Translations under genes and position numbers: made by a program
Shown: in pieces, positions 15,978 through 25,135 of the stretch
Numbering within the stretch: position 1 is the first letter of the stretch
How the letters are laid out: each line of letters begins with the position of its first letter
Assembly (NCBI GenBank): GCA_018677555.1
Contig: JAHHOT010000261.1
Location: 1-46,677 of the forward strand
DNA length: 46,677 nucleotides
Reading direction: 5' to 3'
Origin: Gammaproteobacteria bacterium
GTDB lineage: Bacteria; Pseudomonadota; Gammaproteobacteria; Steroidobacterales; Woeseiaceae
Notes under the pieces: model-generated
Told to the model about the DNA's origin: nothing
Database searches by the model: none
What the model saw: only the letters and a program-made list of their open reading frames with translations

Positions 15978-18395
15978 TCAGGCAAACAGGGCACGGTGAG
16001 AGTTTGTGCCCTCCGCTTGCGCCAGCAGCAATTCAAGGTAATCGTCGGCATTCATAGGGTCGCCGAACAGCATTCCCTGCACGTACGCACATTCCATTTT
16101 CTGCAGGTAGGCTAGCTGCTCCTCGGTTTCCACGCCTTCCGCCACAACGTCTTTTTTGAGACTGCGCCCCATCTGAATAATAGTCCCGACAATGGTTGCG
16201 TCGTCGGGATTCGTGACCACATCCCGTACGAATGACTGATCGATCTTCAACGTACTTATCGGGAATTGCTGCAGTGCGCTCAGCGATGAATAGCCCGTAC
16301 CGAAATCGTCGATCGCAAGGTGCAGGCCCAGCGCATATAGCTCGTCCAGTAATTTGATAGTGCGGACAGGATCCTCCATCAGCGTCGTCTCGGTGATTTC
16401 CAGCTCGAGCGACGTCGGTGAGACCTCGTAGCTGCGCAGAATTGCGCTGATGCGATTGATGAAATTCGGCTGCCGCAGCTGTTTCAGCGAAAGATTGACG
16501 GATACGCGCCCCGGGTAGGAGACAGAGTTCTGCCAGTAGCGAAAGTCCTCGCACACCCGGTCGAGCACCCACTCACCGATCTCTATGATCAGGTTGGATT
16601 CCTCCGCGATCGGGATGAAGTCGGATGGCAAAACGATTCCCCGGCCGGGCAGTTCCCAGCGTACCAGGGCTTCAGCGCCTTCTACCTCGCCGGTTTCCAG
16701 GTTGTACTTGGGCTGGTAGTGCACCAGCAGTTCGTTTCTCTCGAAGGACCGCTTCAGCTTGCTCTTCGTCATCAGGCGCTCTACCGAGGCCTCATTCATT
16801 TCCGGTTTGTAGTAGGAAAATACATTGCCGCCGTTTTTCTTCGCATGATAAAGCGCGGCGTCCGCATTACGAATCAGGTCAATAACGTCGGGTGCATCGG
16901 ACGGATAAAATGCAATTCCCATGCTTGCAGTCATGAATACTTCGTTGCCTTGCACATAGAAAGGGTCTGCAAGCCGGTCCAGGAGCGTGCGACAAAGCGT
17001 GTCTAATGACGTTTTCGTATCGGTAGTCTTGTCGATTCGGTCGACAATAACGGCAAACTCGTCGCCGGCAAGCCGGCCGATTACCGAGTCTTTGGGCAGC
17101 GCGGCATTGAGGCGGTCTGCAACCGTTTCAAGCGTGGTGTCCCCGGCGAGATGGCCAAACGTGTCGTTGATGTCCTTGAAGCGATCAACGTCGATATACA
17201 GGAGGCAAAGCGCACGGTTGGATCGTTTGGCGCGAGCGATCGCCCGCTGCAGCAAGTGCTGAAACTGCATGCGGTTGGGGATTTTGGTCAATGCATCGAT
17301 GCGCGCGAGGTAGCGAATTCGTTGTTCCGCCCGCCGCCGTTCCGTAATGTTTTGCGCTGCAAAAATGCGGTCACCGGATTCCGCTTTATCACCGCCGACT
17401 ATGGATCCGGTGTAAGAGACCGGAATCGATTTGGCTTCTTTCGACAGCAGGAACGCTTCTTTAGGCGCGACGCAATCCGGGTCGATCGCGAGCGACTTGC
17501 TTTTCGTCGTGTCAACGATGAGGTCTATCGAATGGCCAACCAGCTCGTTCTCTTCGAATCCCAGGAGGCGGGTTGTTGCAGCGTTCACCCGTAGTATCAG
17601 GCCTTCACTGTTGGTAATGATAATCGCCTCGTTCATGTTCGCTAGTACACTGTCGACGTAATCCCGGGAAATCGTCGTTCGCTGCAGCTTGTCCCGCATG
17701 TTATTGAAGACGTCTGCCAGGCGACCCAGTTCGTCACCTCGGACGATTCGCAGCGGTTCGCCATAGTCGGCATCACTGAGCTTGTCAGCCTGCACGATCA
17801 ATTCGCGGATGCGTCCGCGTTGAGCGCGACTGATCAACCAGATCACGGCTCCACAAAGCAGCAAAGTCACTAACGTAAAGGCGCCGGCCCAGATGTAGCT
17901 TCCACGCCGGTGCTGTGCTTCCTCGGCCAGCAGTCGCACACGCAAAGCCTCTGTTTCCTGCTGCATCCAGCTGGTATTGAACTCCCCGACGAGCGTGCCT
18001 ATGCGGTCGCCGTTTCGCAGGATCGGATATTGCAGGGCAAGTATGCCGGGCTGGGGCTGCGTTTCGCCTGCCGTGGCGGCAGTACCCGCTTCGACAGACA
18101 GCTTCTCGATATTCGAATCGACAGCGATCTGGTCGTTCAGGATTTTCGTGGCTTCAGGCGAGTCAATCCCCGCCTCCAGGTCGGCGAGATTCCCGGCGAG
18201 CAGGTGCAGGCTATCGAGGGACCGTTTCTCGAAGGCCGAGCTGAGGCTTTCAGCATGTTGTTGTACGCTGACGTCGATGACGCCGCTGGCAAGCCAGCGG
18301 TACTGGCCGTAATACACGGACAGCAGGACTCCGACCACCACGACCGCCAGTGTCGAGACGATAATCAGATATCTCGGGAGGATTCCTTTGCCCAT
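15978..18395 (-). CDS. Membrane GGDEF/EAL cyclic-di-GMP protein with HAMP and PAS domains
   Basis: An 805-residue protein. A helix at 8-28 and another near 168-188 bracket a periplasmic sensor region; a HAMP linker follows (about 190-240), then a PAS domain (245-355), a GGDEF domain (365-520) and an EAL domain (545-790). The diguanylate cyclase motif is AGDEF (443-447), an accepted active variant, without an RxxD inhibitory site just before it. The EAL motif EAL (575-577) and the downstream DDFGTGYSS loop with metal-binding acids are intact, so phosphodiesterase activity is likely. Whether the net effect is synthesis or breakdown cannot be read from sequence. It is a single gene, divergent from the response regulator gene. 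Confidence 0.95.
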   Translation of the reverse strand: MGKGILPRYLIIVSTLAVVVVGVLLSVYYGQYRWLASGVIDVSVQQHAESLSSAFEKRSLDSLHLLAGNLADLEAGIDSPEATKILNDQIAVDSNIEKLSVEAGTAATAGETQPQPGILALQYPILRNGDRIGTLVGEFNTSWMQQETEALRVRLLAEEAQHRRGSYIWAGAFTLVTLLLCGAVIWLISRAQRGRIRELIVQADKLSDADYGEPLRIVRGDELGRLADVFNNMRDKLQRTTISRDYVDSVLANMNEAIIITNSEGLILRVNAATTRLLGFEENELVGHSIDLIVDTTKSKSLAIDPDCVAPKEAFLLSKEAKSIPVSYTGSIVGGDKAESGDRIFAAQNITERRRAEQRIRYLARIDALTKIPNRMQFQHLLQRAIARAKRSNRALCLLYIDVDRFKDINDTFGHLAGDTTLETVADRLNAALPKDSVIGRLAGDEFAVIVDRIDKTTDTKTSLDTLCRTLLDRLADPFYVQGNEVFMTASMGIAFYPSDAPDVIDLIRNADAALYHAKKNGGNVFSYYKPEMNEASVERLMTKSKLKRSFERNELLVHYQPKYNLETGEVEGAEALVRWELPGRGIVLPSDFIPIAEESNLIIEIGEWVLDRVCEDFRYWQNSVSYPGRVSVNLSLKQLRQPNFINRISAILRSYEVSPTSLELEITETTLMEDPVRTIKLLDELYALGLHLAIDDFGTGYSSLSALQQFPISTLKIDQSFVRDVVTNPDDATIVGTIIQMGRSLKKDVVAEGVETEEQLAYLQKMECAYVQGMLFGDPMNADDYLELLLAQAEGTNSHRALFA

Positions 18396-18785
18396 GTTGT
18401 CAGTAGCTCGGGTGTATCACGGCGATGGATCAATCGACGCGATTGCTTGTTATTTTTCTCGGACCCTGGGAGAACGCTTGCTTGTCGAGCGCTGCGTCCC
18501 TGCAGGCTTCCGGCATGTGGTGTGTAACCTGACGATTAGTCTACCACCCCACCCGCGATCAATCGAAAATGGCTCCGGTTTTGCCGGCGCAACTTTCGGG
18601 CAGATTAAGTAGCATCAATAACCAATTGAATATCATATAGTTAGCGGAATTTTTTCCCAACCGACGCGAAATGCTGCGCAGCGCTAACCGTGACATAATC
18701 ACCGGGTTGCCGAAGAGCGACGCGGTATCATGCCGTTCAACCGGACACGCCACCGGATGGCACTTTGACACCAAGCGAGGTTCCC
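18396..18785. other. Gene-free region between the GGDEF/EAL and response regulator genes
   Basis: No convincing coding sequence. It is AT-richer around 18600-18660. On the plus strand, CATAAT at 18694-18699 could serve as a -10 for the response regulator gene, but no good -35 is present. A short perfect palindrome, GCTGCGCAGC, lies near 18673-18682. On the minus strand TTCAAT and TAATCT are 17 bases apart around 18604-18632, a weak promoter candidate for the GGDEF/EAL gene. Confidence 0.4.
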
Positions 18786-20102
18786 GTGTTGAGAAAAACC
18801 GCTCTCATCGTCGATGACTCGAAGTCCGCGCGGGTGGTCCTGAAGCGAATCCTCGAGACGCACGAGCTCGACGTCGATACGGCCGAATCAGCGGAAACGG
18901 CGCTTGATTATCTGAACGAGCACCGGCCCGACGTAATTTTCATGGACCACCTGATGCCAGGCATGGATGGCTTCGAGGCGGTCACCGCCATCAAAAAGAA
19001 CCCTGCAACGGCGACGATACCGATCATGATGTATACGTCGCAGCAAGGTGAAGTGTATGTCGGGCAGGCACGGGCGCTCGGCGCCGTTGGTGTTTTGCCC
19101 AAGCAGGTTGAGCCTGTCGAGGTCTCGAAGATCCTCAGGTCGCTGCGCGTGATTGACGCCGGCGAACAGAAACAGCAGCCCGTGGAAGAAACGGTTGAGG
19201 GTGATCACCCGACGCTGGCGGGAGTTGACCAGGATATACGCACGCTTATTCTCGATTTGTTCGAACAGCAGAGAGCGGTACTGCGCCGGGATTTGCTCGA
19301 CAGCTATGAAACGATTGCGTCGCGCGTTGCCGACGAGATTCGCGCGCCGGAACCGGAGGCTGAGAAGCGCGCTGCGGCGGGATCCGACAACGGTGTTCCG
19401 GGTCTGTTGCAGGCTGCGGTAGCTGCGCTCGTCGTGGTTGTCGTGATTTTCGGCTGGTTGTACTGGCAGCGCGAACAGAATTGGCAGGATGCAAGACGCC
19501 AGAATGAAAGTCTCATGCAAGCGCTGCAGCAGCAACAGGCGATAGAGGCACAAAGCATCATCGAGAACCAGCGCCGGCTGGACAGCTTTCAGCAATCAAT
19601 TGGATCGTCATTCATGTCCGCGCTGAGTGCCATTGAATGGGGCATTAACCAGAACGCGCAGTATGCGTTCAACGAGTTGCCGCTCGACGATGCGCGCCTG
19701 CGACAGTTCGAGGAAGCGACATCGCAGCTACTGAATCTGGGATTCTCGGGCGAGGTTCGGGTGGAAACGCATACCGGAGACTTCTGCCTCGTCGCCGGCG
19801 GAACAAATGGTATGCAGCCGGCATTCGGCGAGTTCGCTGCGGAGCAATGCGACCAGATCGGTTTCGACGTTGCTGAGGCTGCCGAGCAGGGGTCGCAGCA
19901 ATCTGTGTCGTTTGCCAATTTTATCAATATCACCCAGGAGCAGACGCAGGGAAGTATTCGCTACAACGTGGTGTCCATGGGGAGCAGTTCGCCGGTAATT
20001 GGCTACCCGTCGCCGGGCGATGTCAGCGCAAGAGCCTGGAATGATATTGCGGCGACCAATAATCGAATCGAGGTTTCGCTGATTCCGGATGACAACCGGT
20101 AG
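18786..20102 (+). CDS. Response regulator receiver fused to a membrane helix and periplasmic domain
   Basis: From the GTG at 18786 (AGCGAGG five bases upstream) it is 438 residues. The receiver domain (1-120) has all key residues: D10, D11, phospho-acceptor D54 in FMDHLMPG, T84 in MMYTSQ and K106 in LPKQ. An Asp/Glu/Gln-rich linker and a helical segment follow, then one strong membrane helix (about 205-228), a Gln-rich coiled coil (about 230-280) and a C-terminal domain of about 150 residues with two Cys (DFCLVAGG, AEQCDQIG). With the receiver in the cytoplasm, the C-terminal domain must be periplasmic. Such topology is unusual: most receivers act on DNA, enzymes or partner proteins. A TTG at 18765 is a less likely start. 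Confidence 0.85.
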   Translation: MLRKTALIVDDSKSARVVLKRILETHELDVDTAESAETALDYLNEHRPDVIFMDHLMPGMDGFEAVTAIKKNPATATIPIMMYTSQQGEVYVGQARALGAVGVLPKQVEPVEVSKILRSLRVIDAGEQKQQPVEETVEGDHPTLAGVDQDIRTLILDLFEQQRAVLRRDLLDSYETIASRVADEIRAPEPEAEKRAAAGSDNGVPGLLQAAVAALVVVVVIFGWLYWQREQNWQDARRQNESLMQALQQQQAIEAQSIIENQRRLDSFQQSIGSSFMSALSAIEWGINQNAQYAFNELPLDDARLRQFEEATSQLLNLGFSGEVRVETHTGDFCLVAGGTNGMQPAFGEFAAEQCDQIGFDVAEAAEQGSQQSVSFANFINITQEQTQGSIRYNVVSMGSSSPVIGYPSPGDVSARAWNDIAATNNRIEVSLIPDDNR

Positions 20103-20110
20103 GCCGGCCG

Positions 20111-20518
20111 TCACGACTTCCTGTCGGACTCGCGCTTCTCGATGAATTCGACGGGCTCGGTCCGTCCGGTGGTGTTCATCTGCCCTTGCACTACAGCGCC
20201 CTCTGCAACGGCAATCGCTTCGCCGGCGACGGTGCCGGTGATTCTGGCCGTCGATGTGATTTCTACCCGCCCGCTTGCGTCAATATCGCCTTCAACGGTT
20301 CCGGCGACAATAACCGTCGAAGCACGCACGATGCCCGCCCACAGGCCGCGCTCGGCGATGGTTACGCAGCCTTTCAGCTGGCACTCGCCCTCGACTTCGC
20401 CATTTATCAGGAAATTTCCTTCGCCGCTGATTAGTCCGGCGATCTTGCAGCCCTCACTGATCAGCGTTGCCGGTCCGCTTGCCTGATCTCGCAGACGTCT
20501 TAGCTTCTTGTCACTCAT
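20111..20518 (-). CDS. Bactofilin family polymer-forming protein
   Basis: A 135-residue protein with the bactofilin beta-helix pattern: repeated short strands with regular Gly and hydrophobic residues from about residue 18 to 112 (ISEGCKIAGLISGEGNFLINGEVEGECQ and following turns), flanked by short charged termini. Bactofilins self-assemble into filaments used as cytoskeletal scaffolds for cell shape, stalks or polarity. The gene converges with the membrane-anchored response regulator gene, with only 8 bp between their stops. No partner peptidase (LmdC/M23 type) lies next to it. Confidence 0.88.
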   Translation of the reverse strand: MSDKKLRRLRDQASGPATLISEGCKIAGLISGEGNFLINGEVEGECQLKGCVTIAERGLWAGIVRASTVIVAGTVEGDIDASGRVEITSTARITGTVAGEAIAVAEGAVVQGQMNTTGRTEPVEFIEKRESDRKS

Positions 20519-20603
20519 CGTGCTGGTCTCCCGACAACGGCATTCGCCGCATAACCATACTAAACAGTTGCGCAGAATTTAATTGTGAAGTGGTCCGCAA
20601 TCG

Positions 20604-20993
20604 TCAGCGGTCGGTTTCGATATAGCCATACCCGGCGGTTTCGATCCTGGCAATGCGCCCACCTTCGAAGCGAATCCGGCGCATCAGTTTGCGCGGCCCG
20701 AAGTTGAAAAGCATCTCAGTGACGATGAGTTCTTCGTGATAGCCGTAACCGTATCGACCGCCCGCTATGCGATAGGTGGATAAGCCTCGCTGAATTCGAT
20801 AGCCGGATCGCACGACGTATCCCAGGTCCTGCCTGGATACGGGTTCGCCGCAAAGCCTGATCACCTCGGATTCGACCATGCCCTCACGAATCACCTTGCT
20901 TTTACAGCGCAGTGCGTGTGCCGGATCACTTGCCAACAACAGGAATGCGATCAATCCCGATGTCGCCGCGACGTGTCCTGAAAGCTGTGCCAT
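20604..20993 (-). CDS. DUF2845-like secreted protein
   Basis: From the ATG at 20993 it is 129 residues, starting MAQLSGHVAATSGLIAFLLLASDPAHA, a signal peptide with a likely AHA cleavage site. The mature protein has LRCKSKVIREGMVESEVIRLCGEP, the pattern of DUF2845 proteins with two Cys, followed by a Tyr/Gly-rich segment (GGRYGYGYHEE) and strands typical of the fold. A longer frame upstream, from 21293, reads through non-coding DNA and is rejected. The function is unknown; small outer-membrane or periplasmic proteins of this kind are widespread in gammaproteobacteria. Confidence 0.78.
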   Translation of the reverse strand: MAQLSGHVAATSGLIAFLLLASDPAHALRCKSKVIREGMVESEVIRLCGEPVSRQDLGYVVRSGYRIQRGLSTYRIAGGRYGYGYHEELIVTEMLFNFGPRKLMRRIRFEGGRIARIETAGYGYIETDR

Positions 20994-21234
20994 ATGATGC
21001 AATCCGTTCCAGCATTCCGTACAGCAATAGTAAACGATCTGCGGAGCCATCGGCGCCCAATTTACCTTTGCGTCCGGCGTGTTTTGCTGTTCGCGAAACA
21101 AGCGGCCGGTATACGCGATAGCTATCAATGGCTTAGGGCTGCGCGGTATCCGTCCCGGTCGTTGGCACCCGCATTGACCGCCTGTATAGTCGAACATCGA
21201 CCGATGCGGCGCCAGGCGCCAGAGGTTTGGCGGC

Positions 21235-22809
21235 TTGAGCAAAAAACTCGAAGAACGTCTGGACAGGCTGGCGACGTCGGGCGAATCTGGCATTCTTGCC
21301 GGCGGTCTTCGCGGTATAGAAAAAGAATCGCTGCGGGTTTCTGCAGACGGCTCTTTTTCAATGCGGCCTCACCCGGCGGCGCTCGGCTCCGCGCTCACGA
21401 ACGAGTTCATCACGACCGATTTCTCGGAGGCGTTGCTCGAATTCGTGACCCCTGCCTGTACCAGCACCTGGGAAGCGCTGCGATTCCTCTGCGACATTCA
21501 CCAGTTTACCTACGATCGGCTGGACGACGAGTTGCTGTGGGTCACCAGCATGCCCTGCAGCATTCCTGCCGGGCGTCAGATTCCCCTTGCGCGTTACGGC
21601 GACTCCAACGTCGGTCGGATGAAGACGATATACCGAAACGGCCTTGGTTATCGCTACGGCCGCAACATGCAGGCCATTGCCGGTATTCACTTCAATTATT
21701 CGCTACCGCGAATATTCTGGCCGCTTTACCAGCAGCAGGAAGAGAATTACGACCTGACAGACGTGTTTCGTTCGAACGCGTATCTCGGCCTGATTCGCAA
21801 TTTCCGGCGAATGGGCTGGATCGTTCTGTATCTTTTTGGCGCGTCGCCCGCGCTGTGCAGGTCGTTTACCGGCGAGTCGTCGCGCCTGGCGATGCCGGAA
21901 CTTACTCCAGACACGTTGTATGAGCCTTACGGTACGTCATTGCGAATGAGTGATCTCGGCTACAGCAACAACACGCAGGCAAATCTCAACATCTCACTGA
22001 ACAATCTTGCGGAATACATTCGCGATCTGAGCAACGCCATCAATACGCCGGAGCCGGCGTACGAAAAGATCGGCCTCAAGGTCAATGGCGAGTACCGACA
22101 ACTCAGCACGAATGTCCTGCAGATCGAAAATGAGTATTACAGTTCCATCAGACCGAAACGGGTTGCTCGCTCGGGTGAAAGACCGACCGCTGCGCTGCGA
22201 CGGGGCGGCATTGATTACGTAGAGGTGCGATCACTTGATATCAACGTATTCGATCCGGTCGGCATCAACCAGAACGTCATGCGCTTCATCGAAGCATTTC
22301 TTGCCTATTGCCTGCTGAGCGATAGCCCTCCATTTGACGACGACAGTCTCGACGTAACCGGTGAAAACCAGAAGCTTGCGGCAAAGCACGGCCGCGATCC
22401 CGACCTCGAGCTGATTCGCAGGGGCAAGCCGGTATTGCTGCGTGAATGGGCGCGCGAAATCCTCGATGGGGTCCGCTATGTCGCTGGATTCATCGATAGT
22501 GACGGCGGCACCTCGGATTACGTGAATGCGGTGGACGCACAGGCGGAGCTCGTGCGTGACGCGGAGGCGACGCCGTCAGCGCGCGTCCTGCGCGAACTCG
22601 AAAACACCGGCACCGGCTTCTATGAATTCGCCTACAACATGGCCGTGGGCCACAAGAACTACTTCCAGCAACTCGAACCTCTGGCCCCGGAACGCCAGGC
22701 CTTGCTCGACAATGCTGCGGAAGCGTCGCTGCAGCGCCAAAAAGACATCGAGCTCGCGGATTCGATCACGTTCGACGAATACCTGGCGAAATATTATGCC
22801 TCGGGGTAG
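21235..22809 (+). CDS. gshA: Glutamate-cysteine ligase, GshA type
   Basis: A 524-residue gamma-glutamylcysteine synthetase, which joins glutamate and cysteine with ATP in the first step of glutathione synthesis. The N-terminus RGIEKESLRVSADG and the segment FITTDFSEALLEFVTP carry the metal/ATP acidic residues of the proteobacterial family; NMQAIAGIHFNYSLP and NNTQANLNISLNNLAEYIRDL are also typical. The length matches E. coli GshA (518). The start is TTG with AGAGG nine bases upstream; no better start fits the alignment expected. It is divergent from the DUF2845 gene; gshB is not in the window. Confidence 0.95.
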   Translation: MSKKLEERLDRLATSGESGILAGGLRGIEKESLRVSADGSFSMRPHPAALGSALTNEFITTDFSEALLEFVTPACTSTWEALRFLCDIHQFTYDRLDDELLWVTSMPCSIPAGRQIPLARYGDSNVGRMKTIYRNGLGYRYGRNMQAIAGIHFNYSLPRIFWPLYQQQEENYDLTDVFRSNAYLGLIRNFRRMGWIVLYLFGASPALCRSFTGESSRLAMPELTPDTLYEPYGTSLRMSDLGYSNNTQANLNISLNNLAEYIRDLSNAINTPEPAYEKIGLKVNGEYRQLSTNVLQIENEYYSSIRPKRVARSGERPTAALRRGGIDYVEVRSLDINVFDPVGINQNVMRFIEAFLAYCLLSDSPPFDDDSLDVTGENQKLAAKHGRDPDLELIRRGKPVLLREWAREILDGVRYVAGFIDSDGGTSDYVNAVDAQAELVRDAEATPSARVLRELENTGTGFYEFAYNMAVGHKNYFQQLEPLAPERQALLDNAAEASLQRQKDIELADSITFDEYLAKYYASG

Positions 22810-22903
22810 CAGTTCGACTTTGTAGCCGGCATTTTGTGCTGTGTGTCACAAATACCTGTAATGCGGGTTCGTCAATCGCAGCAATTTAACTAAAATCAGC
22901 ACT

Positions 22904-23530
22904 TTGCAGGGCAAAAAACAGGGCGCGAGCTTGTTCAAAACCTTCAATTTCGGCTTCTTTCTCGGGCTTGTCGGCACCGCGATATTGCTGTGGTACGTGC
23001 CTGTTGTCGACCAGCACCGTGAAGGCTCGCTGATCAGCGTCCAGCCCAACGGCGGCAACGCCGAAGTATTTCGCATCAATTTGCCGCGGGACCGCATTCT
23101 TGGCGGTGCTGCCGGTGCGACAGACCCGGTGCCCGCCGGCCTCGAGTGGCCAGCCGGTCCGTTGTTCGCCAATTCGCAGACCGAATTGTTCAAATTACGC
23201 GATCGGCGGGAAACGGTCGTGGGTGTCGCGAGTCGGGTCGCGAGCACCGATGCCGATGAGCCGTTCATCCAGTGGATGCTGCACTTGCCGGCGCGGGGAA
23301 CCATGTTTCTCGACATGACGCTTGAACCGTCCGCCGACGGGTATCGCGACGGCAGGTTTCTGGCAGGGACTCGTGAATTTGCCGAGCTGACGGGAAACGC
23401 GGAAGAGCGCTTTGTTGGTTTGCGCGAAGAAGGTGACGAAGGCGAATTCGATGTCGACGCGTATATCGAGTTGAAGACGGCACTGGTGTCGCTGGCTGTC
23501 GACTACGACCCTGCGGAGCCGCTCGAATGA
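22904..23530 (+). CDS. Membrane-anchored protein of unknown function, first of a pair
   Basis: A 208-residue protein with one N-terminal membrane helix (about 16-33, FGFFLGLVGTAILLWYV) and a periplasmic domain. The start is TTG; no ATG lies before the helix, and the exact start is unsure. The domain contains FIQWMLHLPARGTMFLDM, similar to SVWHVYLPGRGSFFVDQV in the next protein, so the two may be distant paralogues. It overlaps the next gene by 4 bp (ATGA). I do not recognise a family, and the neighbourhood (GshA, SDR) gives no firm hint. Confidence 0.68.
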   Translation: MQGKKQGASLFKTFNFGFFLGLVGTAILLWYVPVVDQHREGSLISVQPNGGNAEVFRINLPRDRILGGAAGATDPVPAGLEWPAGPLFANSQTELFKLRDRRETVVGVASRVASTDADEPFIQWMLHLPARGTMFLDMTLEPSADGYRDGRFLAGTREFAELTGNAEERFVGLREEGDEGEFDVDAYIELKTALVSLAVDYDPAEPLE

Positions 23531-24225
23531 AGTACCTCGTTTCATTGTTGCTCGGAGTCGTGGCCGGAATGTCCGTGCTCGCCGCAGCACTCTATTTCAA
23601 CCCGTTCGCCGCGCCGGCTCGGGTTTCTCCGCTCGCTGTGTCCGAGAGCAGCATCATGGGTCTGAGCTTCTCGGTAGTGCCGTCCGAGTCGCTGATACTG
23701 ACCAACGACGGCGACTCGATGGACAACACCCACCCGGACCGTGTCCAGGAATTATGGGAGCCGGCTGTGCGTAAGTCGCAGGCGATGGTAACCCTGCTGA
23801 CAGATCGGCTAGGAGAGCCCATCGGAATTGGCGTCAAGATTTCGTCAATTTCCGAAGACACCCGCATCACTAATTCGGAATTTCTGGTCGACAGCGTATG
23901 GCACGTTTACCTGCCGGGTCGCGGGTCTTTTTTCGTTGACCAGGTCGAGAATCGCTGGTCCTATTATCATGAAATTGTCATACCGGCCTGGTGGAGCTCA
24001 TCCGATAGCTGGCGCGGAAACTGGCGCAATGTAATGACCGTTGGGCCGAATGCGCTTGGAACGGCACGAGTAACGGGTGCCAACGGCGCGTTCGCCGGTC
24101 TTCAGACCGAAGCAGTGGAGGCGCTGGCTGCAAAAGCGTTTTCTATCGACAGCGGCCCGGTTGCGATAACCGGCAACCTCACCATTTCTCTGCCCGGCGC
24201 GCGCGATTCGGACGAGACGCTTTAG
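23527..24225 (+). CDS. Membrane-anchored or secreted protein of unknown function, second of a pair
   Basis: A 232-residue protein starting MKYLVSLLLGVVAGMSVLAAALYF, an uncleaved anchor or signal peptide. The rest is probably periplasmic: a Ser/Thr-rich strand region, then YLPGRGSFFVDQVENRWSYYHEIVIPAWWSSSDSWRGNWRN split by many Trp residues, and a C-terminal strand ending AITGNLTISL. It is coupled to the preceding gene by an ATGA overlap, and its stop lies 6 bp from the end of the convergent SDR gene. No family was recognised. Confidence 0.7.
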   Translation: MKYLVSLLLGVVAGMSVLAAALYFNPFAAPARVSPLAVSESSIMGLSFSVVPSESLILTNDGDSMDNTHPDRVQELWEPAVRKSQAMVTLLTDRLGEPIGIGVKISSISEDTRITNSEFLVDSVWHVYLPGRGSFFVDQVENRWSYYHEIVIPAWWSSSDSWRGNWRNVMTVGPNALGTARVTGANGAFAGLQTEAVEALAAKAFSIDSGPVAITGNLTISLPGARDSDETL

Positions 24226-24231
24226 CGACAG

Positions 24232-25002
24232 CTACATTGCACTGATGCCGCCGTCGATCCTGATCTCGGCTCCGGTGACGAACCTGGATTCGTCGGACGC
24301 AAGGTACAGGACGGCATAAGCAACGTCGTCGGGATCGCCGATTCGACCCAGTGGAATCTGCCTGCCGAGTTTCTCGCGCAACGCATCCTTGTCGCCGCCC
24401 GCGGCCATGCCGTCGAGGATCGGCGTGTCTATAAAAACCGGATGCACCGAATTGCAGCGAATGTTGTAGCGATCTTTCGCGCAGTGCAACGCAATCGATT
24501 TGCTCAGGTGACGAACGGCGGCCTTGGCCGAGTTATAGGCAGCCATGTTGTGTCCGGCGATGATTCCGGAGATCGAGGAAACATTCACGATCGATCCGCC
24601 ACCGCTTTCGGCTATCACCGGTATTGCGTGCTTGCAGCCGAAGAACACGCTGTCTAGGTCCACCAGGTGCACGCGTCGCCAGTTCTCGTAGGACTCGTCG
24701 ACGACGTTACCGACCGAGCCGATGCCCGCATTGTTGACCAGGATGTGCAGCCCACCGAACTGGCGGCGCGCAATGTCGATTGCTGCCTTCCACTGCTCTG
24801 GTTCCGTGACGTCGTGAAACGCGGCGACCGCCGCCCCTGCCTGCGCGGCGTTAATCGTCTGCGCCTGCCGGGTGACGCCCTCTTCGTTTATGTCGGTCAT
24901 AACGACCGTGGCACCCTCGCGGGCGAACATTGCACAGATCGCAGCGCCAAGACCTTGCGCTGCACCGGTGACCAACGCGGTTTTTCCATCCAGACGCGCC
25001 AT
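24232..25002 (-). CDS. Short-chain dehydrogenase/reductase
   Basis: From the ATG at 25002 it is 256 residues, a classical SDR. The cofactor loop TGAAQGLG is at 12-19, NNAG at 90-93, and the catalytic Ser143, Tyr156 and Lys160 (YNSAK) are present. The C-terminus VTGAEIRIDGGISAM is typical. An Asp at the end of the second strand (TDIN) favours NAD over NADP. AAAGGA lies about nine bases upstream of the start; a longer frame to 25272 runs into the divergent quinone oxidoreductase gene and is rejected. The substrate is unknown (3-alpha-hydroxysteroid, cyclohexanol or hydroxyacid type enzymes look alike). Confidence 0.93.
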   Translation of the reverse strand: MARLDGKTALVTGAAQGLGAAICAMFAREGATVVMTDINEEGVTRQAQTINAAQAGAAVAAFHDVTEPEQWKAAIDIARRQFGGLHILVNNAGIGSVGNVVDESYENWRRVHLVDLDSVFFGCKHAIPVIAESGGGSIVNVSSISGIIAGHNMAAYNSAKAAVRHLSKSIALHCAKDRYNIRCNSVHPVFIDTPILDGMAAGGDKDALREKLGRQIPLGRIGDPDDVAYAVLYLASDESRFVTGAEIRIDGGISAM

Positions 25003-25135
25003 GATGACTATCCTTTCCCCAGGGTCGATGCCGAAATTGTACGTGTGGAACTTCACACTGACCACGCCGATGACGGCAGCCGAACTCGACGTTTGTTTCA
25101 TATTTCGTGTCGGGGTCCGGTATTCTTGCCGTACG

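Noticed and set aside
18559-18774. Minus-strand open frame of 71 residues in the gene-free region
   Set aside because: No ribosome site, no motif, residue composition unlike neighbouring proteins, and no operon partner.
20994-21293. Upstream extension of the DUF2845 gene
   Set aside because: It adds 100 residues with no signal or domain before a clear signal peptide at 20993.
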